64,000 nucleotides of DNA from Deltaproteobacteria bacterium IMCC39146 (lineage in GTDB: Bacteria > Desulfobacterota > Desulfuromonadia > Desulfuromonadales > BM103). The DNA lies in NCBI GenBank assembly GCA_030005635.1, contig JARUHP010000016.1, forward strand, positions 31,319-95,318, in the 5' to 3' direction. Shown here one piece after another: positions 18,615-27,602 of the stretch (position 1 is the first letter of the stretch; every line of letters starts with the position of its first letter). The notes under the pieces are model-generated. The model made no database searches and had not been told where the DNA came from. It worked only from the letters and a program-made list of their open reading frames with translations. The position numbers and the translations under genes were made by a program.

Positions 18615-19790
18615 TTAACAGCGTTCAAAGACTGCAGCAACGGCTTCGCCGCCGCCGATGCAAAGGCTGGCAACGCCGTAACGCTGCTTGCGGGCACCCA
18701 GCTCACGGATCAAGGTCACGGCAAGACGTGCTCCGCTGGCCCCGACCGGATGACCGATGGCAACAGCGCCGCCGTTGACGTTGACCTTTTCAAGGTCGAG
18801 ACTCAGCTCGTGAATGGCCACCAGCGGCACCGCGGCAAAGGCTTCGTTAATCTCGAACAGGTCAATGTCGGCCAGAGCCAGGCCGGCTCGTGCTATGGCT
18901 TTTTGTATAGCGCCGATCGGGGCTTCGGCAAAGTCGTCCGGGGCGATACTGTTGGTCGCCGAGGCGACCAGACGGGCCATTGGCTGCAGACTGTGGCGCT
19001 CCACGGCAGCTTTGGAACAAAGTATAACGAATGCGGCGCCGTCATTAATAGTCGAGGCGTTGCCGGCGGTGATTGTGCCATCTTTTTTAAACGCGGGGCG
19101 CAAACCGGCCAGCTTGTCGATGTTGCCGCGGCCCGGCTCTTCGTCCTGATCGACGGTGACGTTGCCCTTGCGGCTGCGCTTGATCACCGGAGTCAACTCG
19201 TCGGTGAAGGTGCCTGCGGCAACCGCTGCCTGGGCCAAACGGTAGGAGAGGGCTGCGTACTGGTCCTGGTCTTCACGGCTGAGGCCGTGGCGCTCGACCC
19301 AGGTTTCGGTGATTTCTCCCATGTGGCGACCGCTGTAGGGGTCTTGCAGAGCATCAAAAATCATAAGGTCGAGAGCTTGGGCGTGTCCCATGCGCTGCCC
19401 GGTGCGCAGCGTAGGCAGGGCGTAGGGTGCGAGCGACATGTTCTCCATACCGCCGGCAATTACACTGTCGCTGTCACCCAGACCAATCGTGTCAGCCGCG
19501 AGCATAATCGCTTTAAGGCCGCTGCCGCAGACCTTGTTAATCGTCATGGCGTGGACACTGTCCGGTAGGCCGGCTTTGCGCATCGCCTGACGAGCCGGTG
19601 CCTGGCCACACCCGCCCTGGAGGACCTGGCCGACAATCACTTCGTCGATCGCGTCGGCCGGCATCTGCGAGCGGCGAAGCAGGTCGGCCATGACTTGGCT
19701 GGCCAGCTCCGGGGCCGCAATATCGCTCAAGTCGCCCGCGAAAGAGCCAAAAGGTGTGCGTCGTGCTTCAACAATAAAAACATCGTTCAT
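18615..19790 (-). CDS. atoB: Acetyl-CoA C-acetyltransferase (thiolase)
   Basis: A 391-residue thiolase. The acyl-enzyme Cys is C88 in NKVCGSGLKA, and the carboxy-terminal catalytic motifs are NEAFAAVP, GGAVAIGHPVGASGAR and CIGGGEAVA. It condenses two acetyl-CoA or cleaves acetoacetyl-CoA. As first gene of the operon with the CoA-transferase and 3-hydroxybutyrate dehydrogenase, it completes a pathway between 3-hydroxybutyrate and acetyl-CoA. The divergent sigma-54 activator gene is the probable regulator. Confidence 0.92.
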   Translation of the reverse strand: MNDVFIVEARRTPFGSFAGDLSDIAAPELASQVMADLLRRSQMPADAIDEVIVGQVLQGGCGQAPARQAMRKAGLPDSVHAMTINKVCGSGLKAIMLAADTIGLGDSDSVIAGGMENMSLAPYALPTLRTGQRMGHAQALDLMIFDALQDPYSGRHMGEITETWVERHGLSREDQDQYAALSYRLAQAAVAAGTFTDELTPVIKRSRKGNVTVDQDEEPGRGNIDKLAGLRPAFKKDGTITAGNASTINDGAAFVILCSKAAVERHSLQPMARLVASATNSIAPDDFAEAPIGAIQKAIARAGLALADIDLFEINEAFAAVPLVAIHELSLDLEKVNVNGGAVAIGHPVGASGARLAVTLIRELGARKQRYGVASLCIGGGEAVAAVFERC

Positions 19791-20440
19791 GCTGGTTCTC
19801 CTGATACAGACTGTGGATTATTCCTGACGCATGCAAGACGCATTCGCTATGCAGTTAATAAGTCAGTTAGTACGGTCAGTGGTGAGTCTAGGCAAGCCTT
19901 GCCATCTATCCTTTATGCAAAATTTAGTCAGTTAGAAAAACACGCACTGTCAGCTTAAAACTAACTTGAAAGAAAGGAATGTCAATAAGCCGAACGGACT
20001 CGTTTCATCCATTGGCGGAAAAGTCTTCCTCGTGATCATCGTGTCTTTGAATGCCTGTCAAACACTGTTATAGGCAATTTGCGGGCCAGATCCATAAAAA
20101 ATCTCGTATTAATTGTGGCCCTGATATAAACCGAATAATCCTAAATAGTTAAGTTTTTGAAGAACGCTGGCTGAGCTTACTAAAGAGGTCGGCGGAAGGT
20201 TTGTATGAGGACTATGTGTATTCACTTGACTACACATTTGTTGCGCGCTACGTTTGGCTTGAAACACAAGTGCCTTACGGTAGAATCACTCTGCAGACAA
20301 GACACCAGACAGAAACGACCTCAATTCAGCAGGTTAGCAAAAGCAAAAAGCGATAGTTTGGCTGGTGTTGGGACGAGCAGGGGCAGGCTGTACTGATATG
20401 GCTACATGTAGCTAATCGAAGATAGTGCGAAAGGATAGGC
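19791..20440. other. 650-base intergenic region between ketone-body operon and activator
   Basis: No supportable gene or RNA was found. It must contain the promoters of the divergent thiolase operon and activator gene. I looked for a -24/-12 sigma-54 promoter reading towards the thiolase (GG and GC ten bases apart) in the thiolase-proximal part and found no good match. Confidence 0.5.
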
Positions 20441-21885
20441 ATGAAGGGACTCGATCAAGAATCGCAGCATGAAACTCATAGGGTGACCGTGCAGCTCGAA
20501 GGGCGATTAGAAGAGATAGCCCTTCGACTCAAGCTTGCCAACCTGATCTTCGACCACATTGAAAATGGCGCCTTGGTCACTGATAAGGAAGGTTATATCC
20601 TCTATTTCAACCGTCCTATGCCCGTTTCCTCGAAATCGATGCCGAACAAGTGATCGGCAAACATGTCACCGACGTTCTCGAGGGCAGTCGCATGCATATT
20701 GTTGCCAGAACCGGCAAGGCCGAACTCAACCAGATCTTTACCTCCCGCGGGCGGGACATGGTCGTTCAGCGTATCCCCATCTTTGAAGACGGTAAGGTCG
20801 TCGCCGCCTTCGGTCAGATTATGTTCAAGCAGGTCAGCGATGTGGGCCGGCTAGCCAGCAACCTCAGCCTGCTGGAGTCAAAGCTGAAGCTCTACGAAAA
20901 GGAGCTGAACTCACTGCGCTCTACCCGCTACAATTTCGAGAGTATCCGTGGTGACAGCCCGCCAATCGTTGCGCTGAAAGAGTCTGCACGCAAAGCAGCC
21001 CTTACGGACCTGCCGATTCTGCTGACCGGCGAATCGGGAACCGGTAAAGAACTATTTGCCCAGGCAATTCATCAGAGCAGCTCGCGACACAAGAAAACCT
21101 CCATTCACATCAACTGTGCGGCGATCCCAAAAGAACTGTTCGAAGCGGAACTGTTCGGTTACGCAGAGGGCGCTTTTACCGGTGCCAAGTCCGGGGGCAA
21201 ACCGGGGAAACTTGAATTGGCCGACGGCGGCACCCTGTTCTTGGATGAAATCGGTGAAATGCCTCTTGAGTTGCAGCCCAAGCTGCTGCGCGTTCTGGAA
21301 GACAAGCTTTTCGAGCGCGTGGGAGGGAACCGGATGCTCAAAAGTGATTTTCGGATTATCGCCGCCACCAACCGTGACCTGGAGACGATGGTCAAACAGA
21401 AACTGTTCCGGGAAGACCTATTCTATCGTCTGAACGTGGTTTCTCTCGAGGTTCCGCCGTTGCGCGAACGTCAGGGAGATATCATCCCTTTGGCCAAACA
21501 CCTGCTGGGGAAAATTGCCGAAAACTATCCCGGCTCCCGTTATCAATTGACCCCGGCGGCAGAGAAGCTGCTGGATGGTTATCGTTGGCCTGGTAACATC
21601 CGTGAACTGATCAATGTTCTTGAGCGAACTGCTTTTACCATTGAAGGCAATTATATTGATGTTTGCGATCTCCCCTTCTACCTGAGTCGGCCGAGCCTGG
21701 CCGCCTTAAAAAGTGGCCAATGGGACCTGGCTGCAGTGGTAGCCGAAGCTGAACGGGAGGCCGTGCGCAAGGCTTTGGAGCTAACCGGCAACAACAAGGC
21801 CAAGGCTGCCAAGCTGCTCGGCATCCATCGTACCGTTCTCTATAAGAAGATGACTAAATACCAGATTCCATTGGATCGAGAATAA
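20441..21885 (+). pseudogene. PAS/sigma-54 activator with a frameshift in the PAS domain
   Basis: Two adjoining frames together make one AtoC/RocR-like enhancer-binding protein. Frame one (20441-20653) begins after an AAGGAT ribosome site and encodes the start of a PAS domain up to GYILYFNRP. Frame two continues the PAS domain (YARFLEIDAEQVIGKHV) and runs through a complete AAA core (GESGTGKE, GAFTGAKSGG, DEIGEMP) to a Fis-type helix-turn-helix (NNKAKAAKLLGIHRTVLYKK), ending at 21885. One base is missing near 20615-20617. Frame two can also start at a GTG overlapping the TGA of frame one, so coupled translation of a split sensor is conceivable. It is divergent to the ketone-body operon, its likely target. 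A sequencing error cannot be excluded. Confidence 0.8.
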
Positions 21886-21989
21886 GGTCGTTTTTGACCT
21901 GGGAAAATTGACTTAGTGACAAAGTTATGAAAACGGCGTTTGTTTTTTCTTGACTTGAAACGGAGCAGTCCATACGATAAACCAATAAA

Positions 21990-22000
21990 TGGTCTGACCA
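21990..22000. promoter_or_regulatory. FadR/LldR-type operator before lutC (site 3)
   Basis: TGGTCTGACCA within CCAATAAATGGTCTGACCAA, identical in its 11-base core to the dctP site. It lies 20 bases before the ATG of the first lut gene, where a bound repressor would block transcription. Confidence 0.78.
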
Positions 22001-22019
22001 ATCAAGAGGAGTGCGCCTC

Positions 22020-22583
22020 ATGCAACAGGAAGGATTGATCACAACTTTTAGTGACGCTGCCCGCGCCGTCGGGGCCAAAGTTGCCGATGTCGACGCTGTC
22101 GACGCTGTGGTGGACTACGTCAAGAAACTGGCAAAGGGTGCGGTCATGGTGCCTGACTTTGCCACGGCAAAACGGCTTGATCTGACTGCCGCCCTGAAGA
22201 CGGCCGGAATCTCACTGGTGGAAAATGATCTGCGTCAGGGAGCAGCAACGGCCGCAGTCGGTTTGACCGGGGCCAATTTTGCCTTTGCCGCCACCGGCAC
22301 GGTGGTGCTGGAAAGCACCAGCGAAGACATCCGTCTGGCGACCACCCTGCCGGAACATCACGTGGTGTTGCTTGATCCGGCCAAGATTCTCGAAGACGAT
22401 CTGGCCGCGGTCCCCCATCTGCGGACCTTCCACCAGAACAGCCCACGCAATTACCTGGCCTATATCACCGGGCCGAGCCGCACAGCAGATATCGAGCGGG
22501 TGCTGACTATTGGCGTCCATGGCCCGAAGCAGCTGCATATCTTGCTCTACTCCGGCCTCTCTGACGATCCGTTGGAAATGTAG
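22020..22583 (+). CDS. lutC: L-lactate utilisation protein LutC (LUD domain)
   Basis: A 187-residue LUD-domain protein of the LutC/YkgG type. GLTGANFAFAATGTVVLEST and EHHVVLLDPAKILEDD are diagnostic; the last third has the family's GPSRTADIERVLTIGVHGPK segment. It is a subunit of the LutABC/LldEFG L-lactate oxidase. The ATG at 22020 follows GAGGAG with eight bases spacing; the upstream GTG would overlap that site. The operator at 21990-22000 lies immediately upstream and the fused LutBA gene follows 32 bases downstream. Confidence 0.9.
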   Translation: MQQEGLITTFSDAARAVGAKVADVDAVDAVVDYVKKLAKGAVMVPDFATAKRLDLTAALKTAGISLVENDLRQGAATAAVGLTGANFAFAATGTVVLESTSEDIRLATTLPEHHVVLLDPAKILEDDLAAVPHLRTFHQNSPRNYLAYITGPSRTADIERVLTIGVHGPKQLHILLYSGLSDDPLEM

Positions 22584-22615
22584 CTGGCTACTTCTGACCG
22601 CTAAGGGATGAAATT

Positions 22616-24763
22616 ATGAGTAAAGTTCGCGCCAAGGAATATCAGGGTCGTATCGATCATGCGCTGGCCACACCGAAGTTGCAGGATGCCCTGCACAAGT
22701 TTGGCGATGCCTTTCTGCTCGCTCGCGAAAAAGCCTTTAGCCAGTATGACTTCGAGGCCCTCCGCCAGGAGATTGCAGACTGTAAGGATGAAGTGGCAGC
22801 GCATCGCCAGCAGTATCTTGAGCAGTTCATCACCAATGCCGAAGCGGCTGGTGCAACAGTTTATCTTGCCAAAACGGCCGCCGACGCCAATCAATATATT
22901 GCTGAACTGGCCCGCACAAAAGGGGTTAAGCTGGTAACCAAGAGCAAGAGCATGGCGAGTGAGGAGACTCATCTCAACCAGGCCCTTGAGAGCGCGGGTG
23001 TGGAAGCACTTGAGACCGATCTTGGGGAATGGATTATTCAGCTCGCCGGTCAGCGACCCAGTCACATGGTTATGCCGGCGATCCACATGTTCAAGGAAGA
23101 GGTTGCCGAACTGTTCAGTAAAGTCACCGGCGCCGAGGAACCGGCAGAAATTGCCCATCTGGTGCAGGTCGCCCGTGAGCAGTTGCGTCAGGGCTATCTC
23201 GATGCCGATATGGGGATTACAGGCGCCAACGTCGCGGTTGCCGAAACCGGAGGCATCGCCCTGGTCACCAACGAAGGCAATGCCAGGCTGGTATCGACCC
23301 TGCCGAAGATTCATGTTGCTCTGCTTGGCGTAGAGAAGATCGTGCCGACCCTCGAGGATGCGGCGACGATCATCCGCACCCTGCCGAAGAACGCCACCGG
23401 CCAGCTGTTGACCTCTTATGTCACCTGGATCCGCGGTGCGGTCCCGTGCGGTGACGGTGACAAGGAGCTGCACCTGGTGTTGCTCGACAATGGTCGCAGT
23501 GCGCTGGCAGAGTCCCCGCAATGTCGTGATGCTTTACGTTGTATCAAGTGCGGTGCCTGCGCCAACGTCTGCCCGGTCTACCAGACCGTCGGCGGCCATG
23601 TTTTCGGTCATGTTTATATCGGTGCGATCGGCATCATTTTAACTGCTTTCTTCCACGGTCTGGATAAGGCCGCTGAGATCGTCCGAGCCTGCATCGGCTG
23701 CCGTGCGTGCGTCACGGTCTGCCCATCTAACATCGATCTGGAACACATCATTCTCAGCTTGCGAGAGACCATCGGCCACGAGGAAGGCATCGGGCTCGGC
23801 AAGTCGATCGTTTTCCGCAAAGTGATGCGTAACCGCAAGCTCTTTCATAGCCTGATCCGCGCGGCCTCCCTGCTGCAGAAACCGGTCACCGGCGGCAATC
23901 GTACGATTCGCCATCTGCCACTGTTTTTCTCTTCACTGACTGAGTGGCGAACCCTGCCCGCAGTTGCTGAGAAGTCGCTACGCGATCAATGGACGAAGAT
24001 CCCGCAGAAGGTCGAAAAGCCACGTTACAAGGTTGCGCTCTTCGGCGGTTGCGCCAATGACTTCCTCTATCCGGAGCTCGGCATCGACCTGATCAAGGTC
24101 ATGAACAAGCTGGATGTTGAGGTCTCCTATCCTCTTGATCAGAACTGCTGTGGAGTGCCGGCTCTTTACTCCGGGGACAAGGAGACAGCCGTTGCGCTGG
24201 CCGAGCAGAATATCGCTGCGATGCTCAAGGATGATCCTGATTTCGTCCTCACCACCTGCCCGACCTGCACCATGGCGTTGCAGCGGGATTTTGTTGAATT
24301 CCTCAAGGACAACCCGGTCTGGGCCGACAAGGCAAAGCACCTGGCCGAGATCACCGTCGATGCTGCCGGCTTTATAGTCAACCAGCTTGGTGCCGCTGAG
24401 GTCTTCAAGGGGCTCTCTGCAGCGGAGAAAGTCACCTATCATGACTCCTGCCATCTCAAGCGTGGCGCGGGAGTTTGGAAAGAGCCGCGCGAGCTGTTGA
24501 CAACCTCTGGGCGGGAATTGGTCGAGATGGATCACGCTGATCGCTGCTGCGGTTTTGGTGGCTCCTATTCGTTGACCAGTCATCCAGACATTTCCAAGCA
24601 GATTCTGGGTGACAAGATCAAGGACATTGAAAAGAGTGGAGCGAGCTGCGTTGCAATGGATTGTCCGGGCTGCATGTTGCAGTTGCGCGGTGGACTCGAG
24701 AAGCAGGAGGTTGATGTGCGGGCGATGCACACGATTCAGTTGTTGGCTGAATCTTTGGAGTAG
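22616..24763 (+). CDS. Fused LutB-LutA L-lactate oxidation iron-sulfur protein
   Basis: A 715-residue fusion. The amino part is LutB-like: a LUD domain (about 60-290, GITGANVAVAETGGIALVTNEGN) followed by two [4Fe-4S] motifs (C309, C312, C315, C319 and C359, C362, C365, C369). From about residue 470 it is LutA-like, with two CCG domains (QNCCGVPALYS and DRCCGFGGSYS). In Bacillus lutA and lutB are separate genes; here both iron-sulfur proteins are one chain. With LutC it should oxidise L-lactate to pyruvate and deliver electrons to the quinone pool. The gene starts with ATG and follows the lutC stop closely, so they are co-transcribed from the operator-controlled promoter. Confidence 0.9.
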   Translation: MSKVRAKEYQGRIDHALATPKLQDALHKFGDAFLLAREKAFSQYDFEALRQEIADCKDEVAAHRQQYLEQFITNAEAAGATVYLAKTAADANQYIAELARTKGVKLVTKSKSMASEETHLNQALESAGVEALETDLGEWIIQLAGQRPSHMVMPAIHMFKEEVAELFSKVTGAEEPAEIAHLVQVAREQLRQGYLDADMGITGANVAVAETGGIALVTNEGNARLVSTLPKIHVALLGVEKIVPTLEDAATIIRTLPKNATGQLLTSYVTWIRGAVPCGDGDKELHLVLLDNGRSALAESPQCRDALRCIKCGACANVCPVYQTVGGHVFGHVYIGAIGIILTAFFHGLDKAAEIVRACIGCRACVTVCPSNIDLEHIILSLRETIGHEEGIGLGKSIVFRKVMRNRKLFHSLIRAASLLQKPVTGGNRTIRHLPLFFSSLTEWRTLPAVAEKSLRDQWTKIPQKVEKPRYKVALFGGCANDFLYPELGIDLIKVMNKLDVEVSYPLDQNCCGVPALYSGDKETAVALAEQNIAAMLKDDPDFVLTTCPTCTMALQRDFVEFLKDNPVWADKAKHLAEITVDAAGFIVNQLGAAEVFKGLSAAEKVTYHDSCHLKRGAGVWKEPRELLTTSGRELVEMDHADRCCGFGGSYSLTSHPDISKQILGDKIKDIEKSGASCVAMDCPGCMLQLRGGLEKQEVDVRAMHTIQLLAESLE

Positions 24764-24843
24764 GCTGACTCTTTCCCTTTACGTTCTGTTTAGAAAAGGT
24801 AGCTAAAAATCAGGATCGTTTCGATTAAGTAAATGACATTTTG

Positions 24844-24873
24844 AGAGCAACAGACTAACGATCTGTTGCCCTC
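24844..24873. terminator. Hairpin after the lut operon
   Basis: GAGCAACAGA pairs with TCTGTTGCcCTC around a seven-base loop. No T run follows, so termination is tentative. The stem sequence is shared with the strong terminator at 43369-43403. Confidence 0.45.
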
Positions 24874-24957
24874 AGACTACGAAGATTTAAATCTCAGAAC
24901 AGGACATCATGTGGGGTTTGTCCCTGATCGGAGTGACACTCCCCTTTGGAAATCGTC

Positions 24958-25362
24958 CTATTTGTTCAATTCCTCGACGATTTCTTCCATCATGCACTTG
25001 ACGTTAATCGAGGTTTCGATAGCAACAGGACTAGAGATCATGTCCATGATCCTGACGGGATCTTTGACCATCACTCTGCAACCTCCGGAGTTAAGCTCGT
25101 AGATGATGATGTTGCAAGGCATGAGCAGGCCAATGTTGGGGTCCGCCGTAAAAAGTTGTTGTGCAAACGCTGGATTGCAGGCGCCGATAATAATGTAACG
25201 ACCAAATTTATCGTGACCGCCACTGCCTACAATGTCATGCAGGTTGAGTCGGGTATAAACTTGAAAACCTTTTTCTTCCAGTAGCCATTGTACTTTCTCT
25301 AAAGTCTCTTCAAATCCGAAGGCGACATCACAACCAAACCCGTAGCTACAATCTGTGGACAT
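24958..25362 (-). CDS. DUF302-family protein
   Basis: A 134-residue protein of the DUF302 fold: FEETLEKVQWLLEEKGFQVYTRLNLHD at the start, then GRYIIIGACNPAFAQQLFTADPNIGLLMPCNIIIYE and an MVKDPVRIMDM segment. The conserved NP and MPC positions are intact. The family's function is not established; some members are linked to sulfur or redox metabolism. The extra amino-terminal Cys residues (MSTDCSYGFGCD) are unusual. It is a single gene facing the lut operon end. Confidence 0.85.
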   Translation of the reverse strand: MSTDCSYGFGCDVAFGFEETLEKVQWLLEEKGFQVYTRLNLHDIVGSGGHDKFGRYIIIGACNPAFAQQLFTADPNIGLLMPCNIIIYELNSGGCRVMVKDPVRIMDMISSPVAIETSINVKCMMEEIVEELNK

Positions 25363-25563
25363 ACGTTCCTCCGTTCATTGTTTTGCTTGAACCACTTATC
25401 AGTGGTGACTTGTGCGAACATACTATCACTCAAAAAATACCAACTGGCCAGTCTATTCTCTCTAAAATGTGTGGCTTAAGCGCAATGCGTCTATCTCCTT
25501 TGACGTACAAGCTGAGTGTGGCACAATGATCGATAATGTGTTTCATGGAACAGGATCTGCGGG

Positions 25564-26679
25564 ATGTCCCACTTTTACGAAAATTTGAGCGAGGCACTTG
25601 TTGAGCTTCCTGCGATTGCCTTGCGGCGTATGTGCAAACTCGTGCGCCTGCTCGATCGCCTGAGTCGTCATGCTGGCTATCGTTGCCTGGTTTATCAGGA
25701 CCTTCCCGAAACTGCCTGTTTTGATCCGGGGCATTCTGCCGTGATGATGTGCTATGATTTCCACCTGGCAGGGGATATGCCTCGCCTGATTGAGGTCAAT
25801 ACCAACGCCGGTGGCAGCCTGCTGGCTTACCTGTCTCACAACCCCTCCCTACCGATTCGACCTGAATCTCTTGCTCCGAAGATGAAAGCTCGTCTGTTAC
25901 GAACTTTCGCCGCTGAGATGCGTCAATTCTCAGGTGGCAGTAAACCCAGACCTGAGCGCATCGTTATCGTTGATGATGAACCGACTCAACAGTATCTCTA
26001 TCCAGAGATGCAGGCTTTTGCAGATCTTTTCAAGGAGTGGGGGATCCCTTCCGAGGTCGCTGCCCCTGAACAACTGGAAGCCAGCGAAGAGGGTGTTTGG
26101 CTGAATGGTCAAGCGGTTGACCTGGTTTACAATCGCCACTGTGATTTCTACCTGGAGAGTGACACCATGTCCGGTTTGCGAAAAGCTTACCTGGCTGGCA
26201 AGGTCTGCCTCACTCCAAATCCACATATGTACGGCCTGCTCGCCGATAAGCGACGTATGGTGCTCTGGACTGATCCGGTCAAGAGAGCTCCCTTCCTTCA
26301 GTCTGATCAGGATGCAGATATTCTCGACGCCATTTTGCCGACGTCAAACCTTCTTGCTGAACTTGATTTACAGGAGGCCTGGTCGGTTCGCAAGCAGCGT
26401 GTTTTCAAACCGGTTGACAGCTTTGGCAGTCGGGGTGTGTTGCTTGGCGGAAAAATCAGCCGTAAACGATTTGATGAACTCCCTCCTGCGACCACTCTGG
26501 TTCAGGAACTTGTTACTCCCTCTGTGACCGAAGTCCCTAATTTTGAGCCCATGAAGACTGATTTGCGGTTATATGCCTACCGTGATCAAGTGCTCGGTGT
26601 TACGGCCCGTCTGTATCGTGGCCAGGTGACCAACATGCGCACGCCAGGCGGTGGATTCGCTCGCGTTAAAGCTATTTGA
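25564..26679 (+). CDS. Hypothetical protein, ATP-grasp-like
   Basis: A 371-residue cytoplasmic protein I cannot name. MMCYDFHLAGDMPRLIEVNTNAGG near residue 60 looks like an ATP-grasp carboxylate/metal loop (E, N and G residues), and RKQRVFKPVDSFGSRGVLLGG near 290 resembles a lysine-containing nucleotide-binding strand plus loop. LVYNRHCDFYLES and TDLRLYAYRDQVLGVTARLYRG near the end fit ligase-like proteins such as circularly permuted ATP-grasp or glutathionylspermidine synthase-like enzymes. A substrate cannot be assigned and there is no operon context. The gene is clearly coding, with full-length uninterrupted codon use. Confidence 0.6.
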   Translation: MSHFYENLSEALVELPAIALRRMCKLVRLLDRLSRHAGYRCLVYQDLPETACFDPGHSAVMMCYDFHLAGDMPRLIEVNTNAGGSLLAYLSHNPSLPIRPESLAPKMKARLLRTFAAEMRQFSGGSKPRPERIVIVDDEPTQQYLYPEMQAFADLFKEWGIPSEVAAPEQLEASEEGVWLNGQAVDLVYNRHCDFYLESDTMSGLRKAYLAGKVCLTPNPHMYGLLADKRRMVLWTDPVKRAPFLQSDQDADILDAILPTSNLLAELDLQEAWSVRKQRVFKPVDSFGSRGVLLGGKISRKRFDELPPATTLVQELVTPSVTEVPNFEPMKTDLRLYAYRDQVLGVTARLYRGQVTNMRTPGGGFARVKAI

Positions 26680-26816
26680 ACTACCAGATCCAGACGGGTC
26701 CGCACTAATTCCGACCTTTGGTATTGGACGAACTTCCCGCAGTTAAAGAAAAAAGTTGACCGGACTGCACGGCTAAATTAATATCCCCTAACTAGAAGGA
26801 TTAAATGTGAGGGGAT

Positions 26817-27482
26817 GTGCTGTACGATCTGGTGAATAAAATAGGTTACCGATCAAAATTGAAGTTGTCGCTTTCTGGCTTTGGTATTCTCAGCGCCTTG
26901 ATCTGCCCCTATACCCTGGGCTCCAGCTATCTGGCTGTCTCCGGTTATGGCGATTGGGCGATTCCAGGGCAAGAGATGATCTCCTGGTTCAGTTTACTCG
27001 GCATGATCGTCATGGTTGTCGCTGTCTTCGGGCTCCTCTTCAGTAAAGTCAGGTGTGCGGCCATGGCCGTATTGGTTGGCAGCGGCATGATGGTTATCTT
27101 GAGTATCCTCTCACTTAAATCAGCAGACACTATCCGCATGCAGGGCTTCGAAAGGCTCTCAAAAGAAGCCGCCCCCCTCATTGCTACAATCAATGATTAT
27201 AATGAAAAATTTGGTCAACCCCCTGAAAGCTTGAAACTGCTTAAGGTTACTTATCCTCCTGGACATGAAATTAAAGGTGGCGATCTTCCTGACTTTACAT
27301 ATATTCTTGGCGGGAGGGCTGTAGAAAGATATCATGGCAACCCCTGGGTATTGATTCTTGAAGCACCAACAGGACCTTTGCGCTGGGATAAGTTCATCTA
27401 CTATCCGCTGCAAAATTATCCGTCATTGGGGCATGGTGGCTGGTTTGAAAGCGTGGGAGAGTGGGCGTATGTTCACGATTGA
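26817..27482 (+). CDS. Hypothetical membrane protein
   Basis: A 221-residue protein not recognised. Three predicted membrane helices fall in the first half (about 19-40, 58-77 and 83-101), followed by a soluble domain of about 110 residues with FERLSKEAAPLIATINDYNEKFGQPPESL, a pattern also seen in pilin-like or DUF-type extracytoplasmic domains that weigh helix length against PP motifs. The GTG start is preferred because an in-frame ATG-TGA directly precedes it. A strong hairpin follows the gene. Confidence 0.6.
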   Translation: MLYDLVNKIGYRSKLKLSLSGFGILSALICPYTLGSSYLAVSGYGDWAIPGQEMISWFSLLGMIVMVVAVFGLLFSKVRCAAMAVLVGSGMMVILSILSLKSADTIRMQGFERLSKEAAPLIATINDYNEKFGQPPESLKLLKVTYPPGHEIKGGDLPDFTYILGGRAVERYHGNPWVLILEAPTGPLRWDKFIYYPLQNYPSLGHGGWFESVGEWAYVHD

Positions 27483-27534
27483 AAGCTGTAGGCTTTGATT
27501 TGGTGGCGAGCGGCGCGCAGCGCGATAAATATTT

Positions 27535-27573
27535 AAAAAGGGGCCAGAATTAATTCTGGCCCCTTTCTTTTTT
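27535..27573 (+). terminator. Terminator between convergent genes
   Basis: A perfect stem AAAAGGGGCCAGAATT / AATTCTGGCCCCTTT followed by a T-rich tract. It lies between the membrane-protein gene and the convergent receiver/TPR gene and may serve both. The core GGGGCCAGAAT is the same as in the terminator at 9545-9580. Confidence 0.88.
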
Positions 27574-27602
27574 TCTTTAGAATTTCCCCGCCACGCGCCA
27601 CG

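Noticed and set aside
18750..19568. 272-codon plus-strand frame opposite the thiolase
   Set aside because: The thiolase with all catalytic motifs covers it; GC-rich shadow frame.
19791..20440. Sigma-54 (-24/-12) promoter before the thiolase operon
   Set aside because: No GG and GC pair with the right ten-base spacing was found on the minus strand.
22601..23521. 306-codon minus-strand frame opposite the fused LutBA gene
   Set aside because: Overlaps iron-sulfur and LUD motifs on the other strand; no ribosome site or motif.
23978..24730. 250-codon minus-strand frame opposite the LutA part
   Set aside because: Shadow of the CCG domains.
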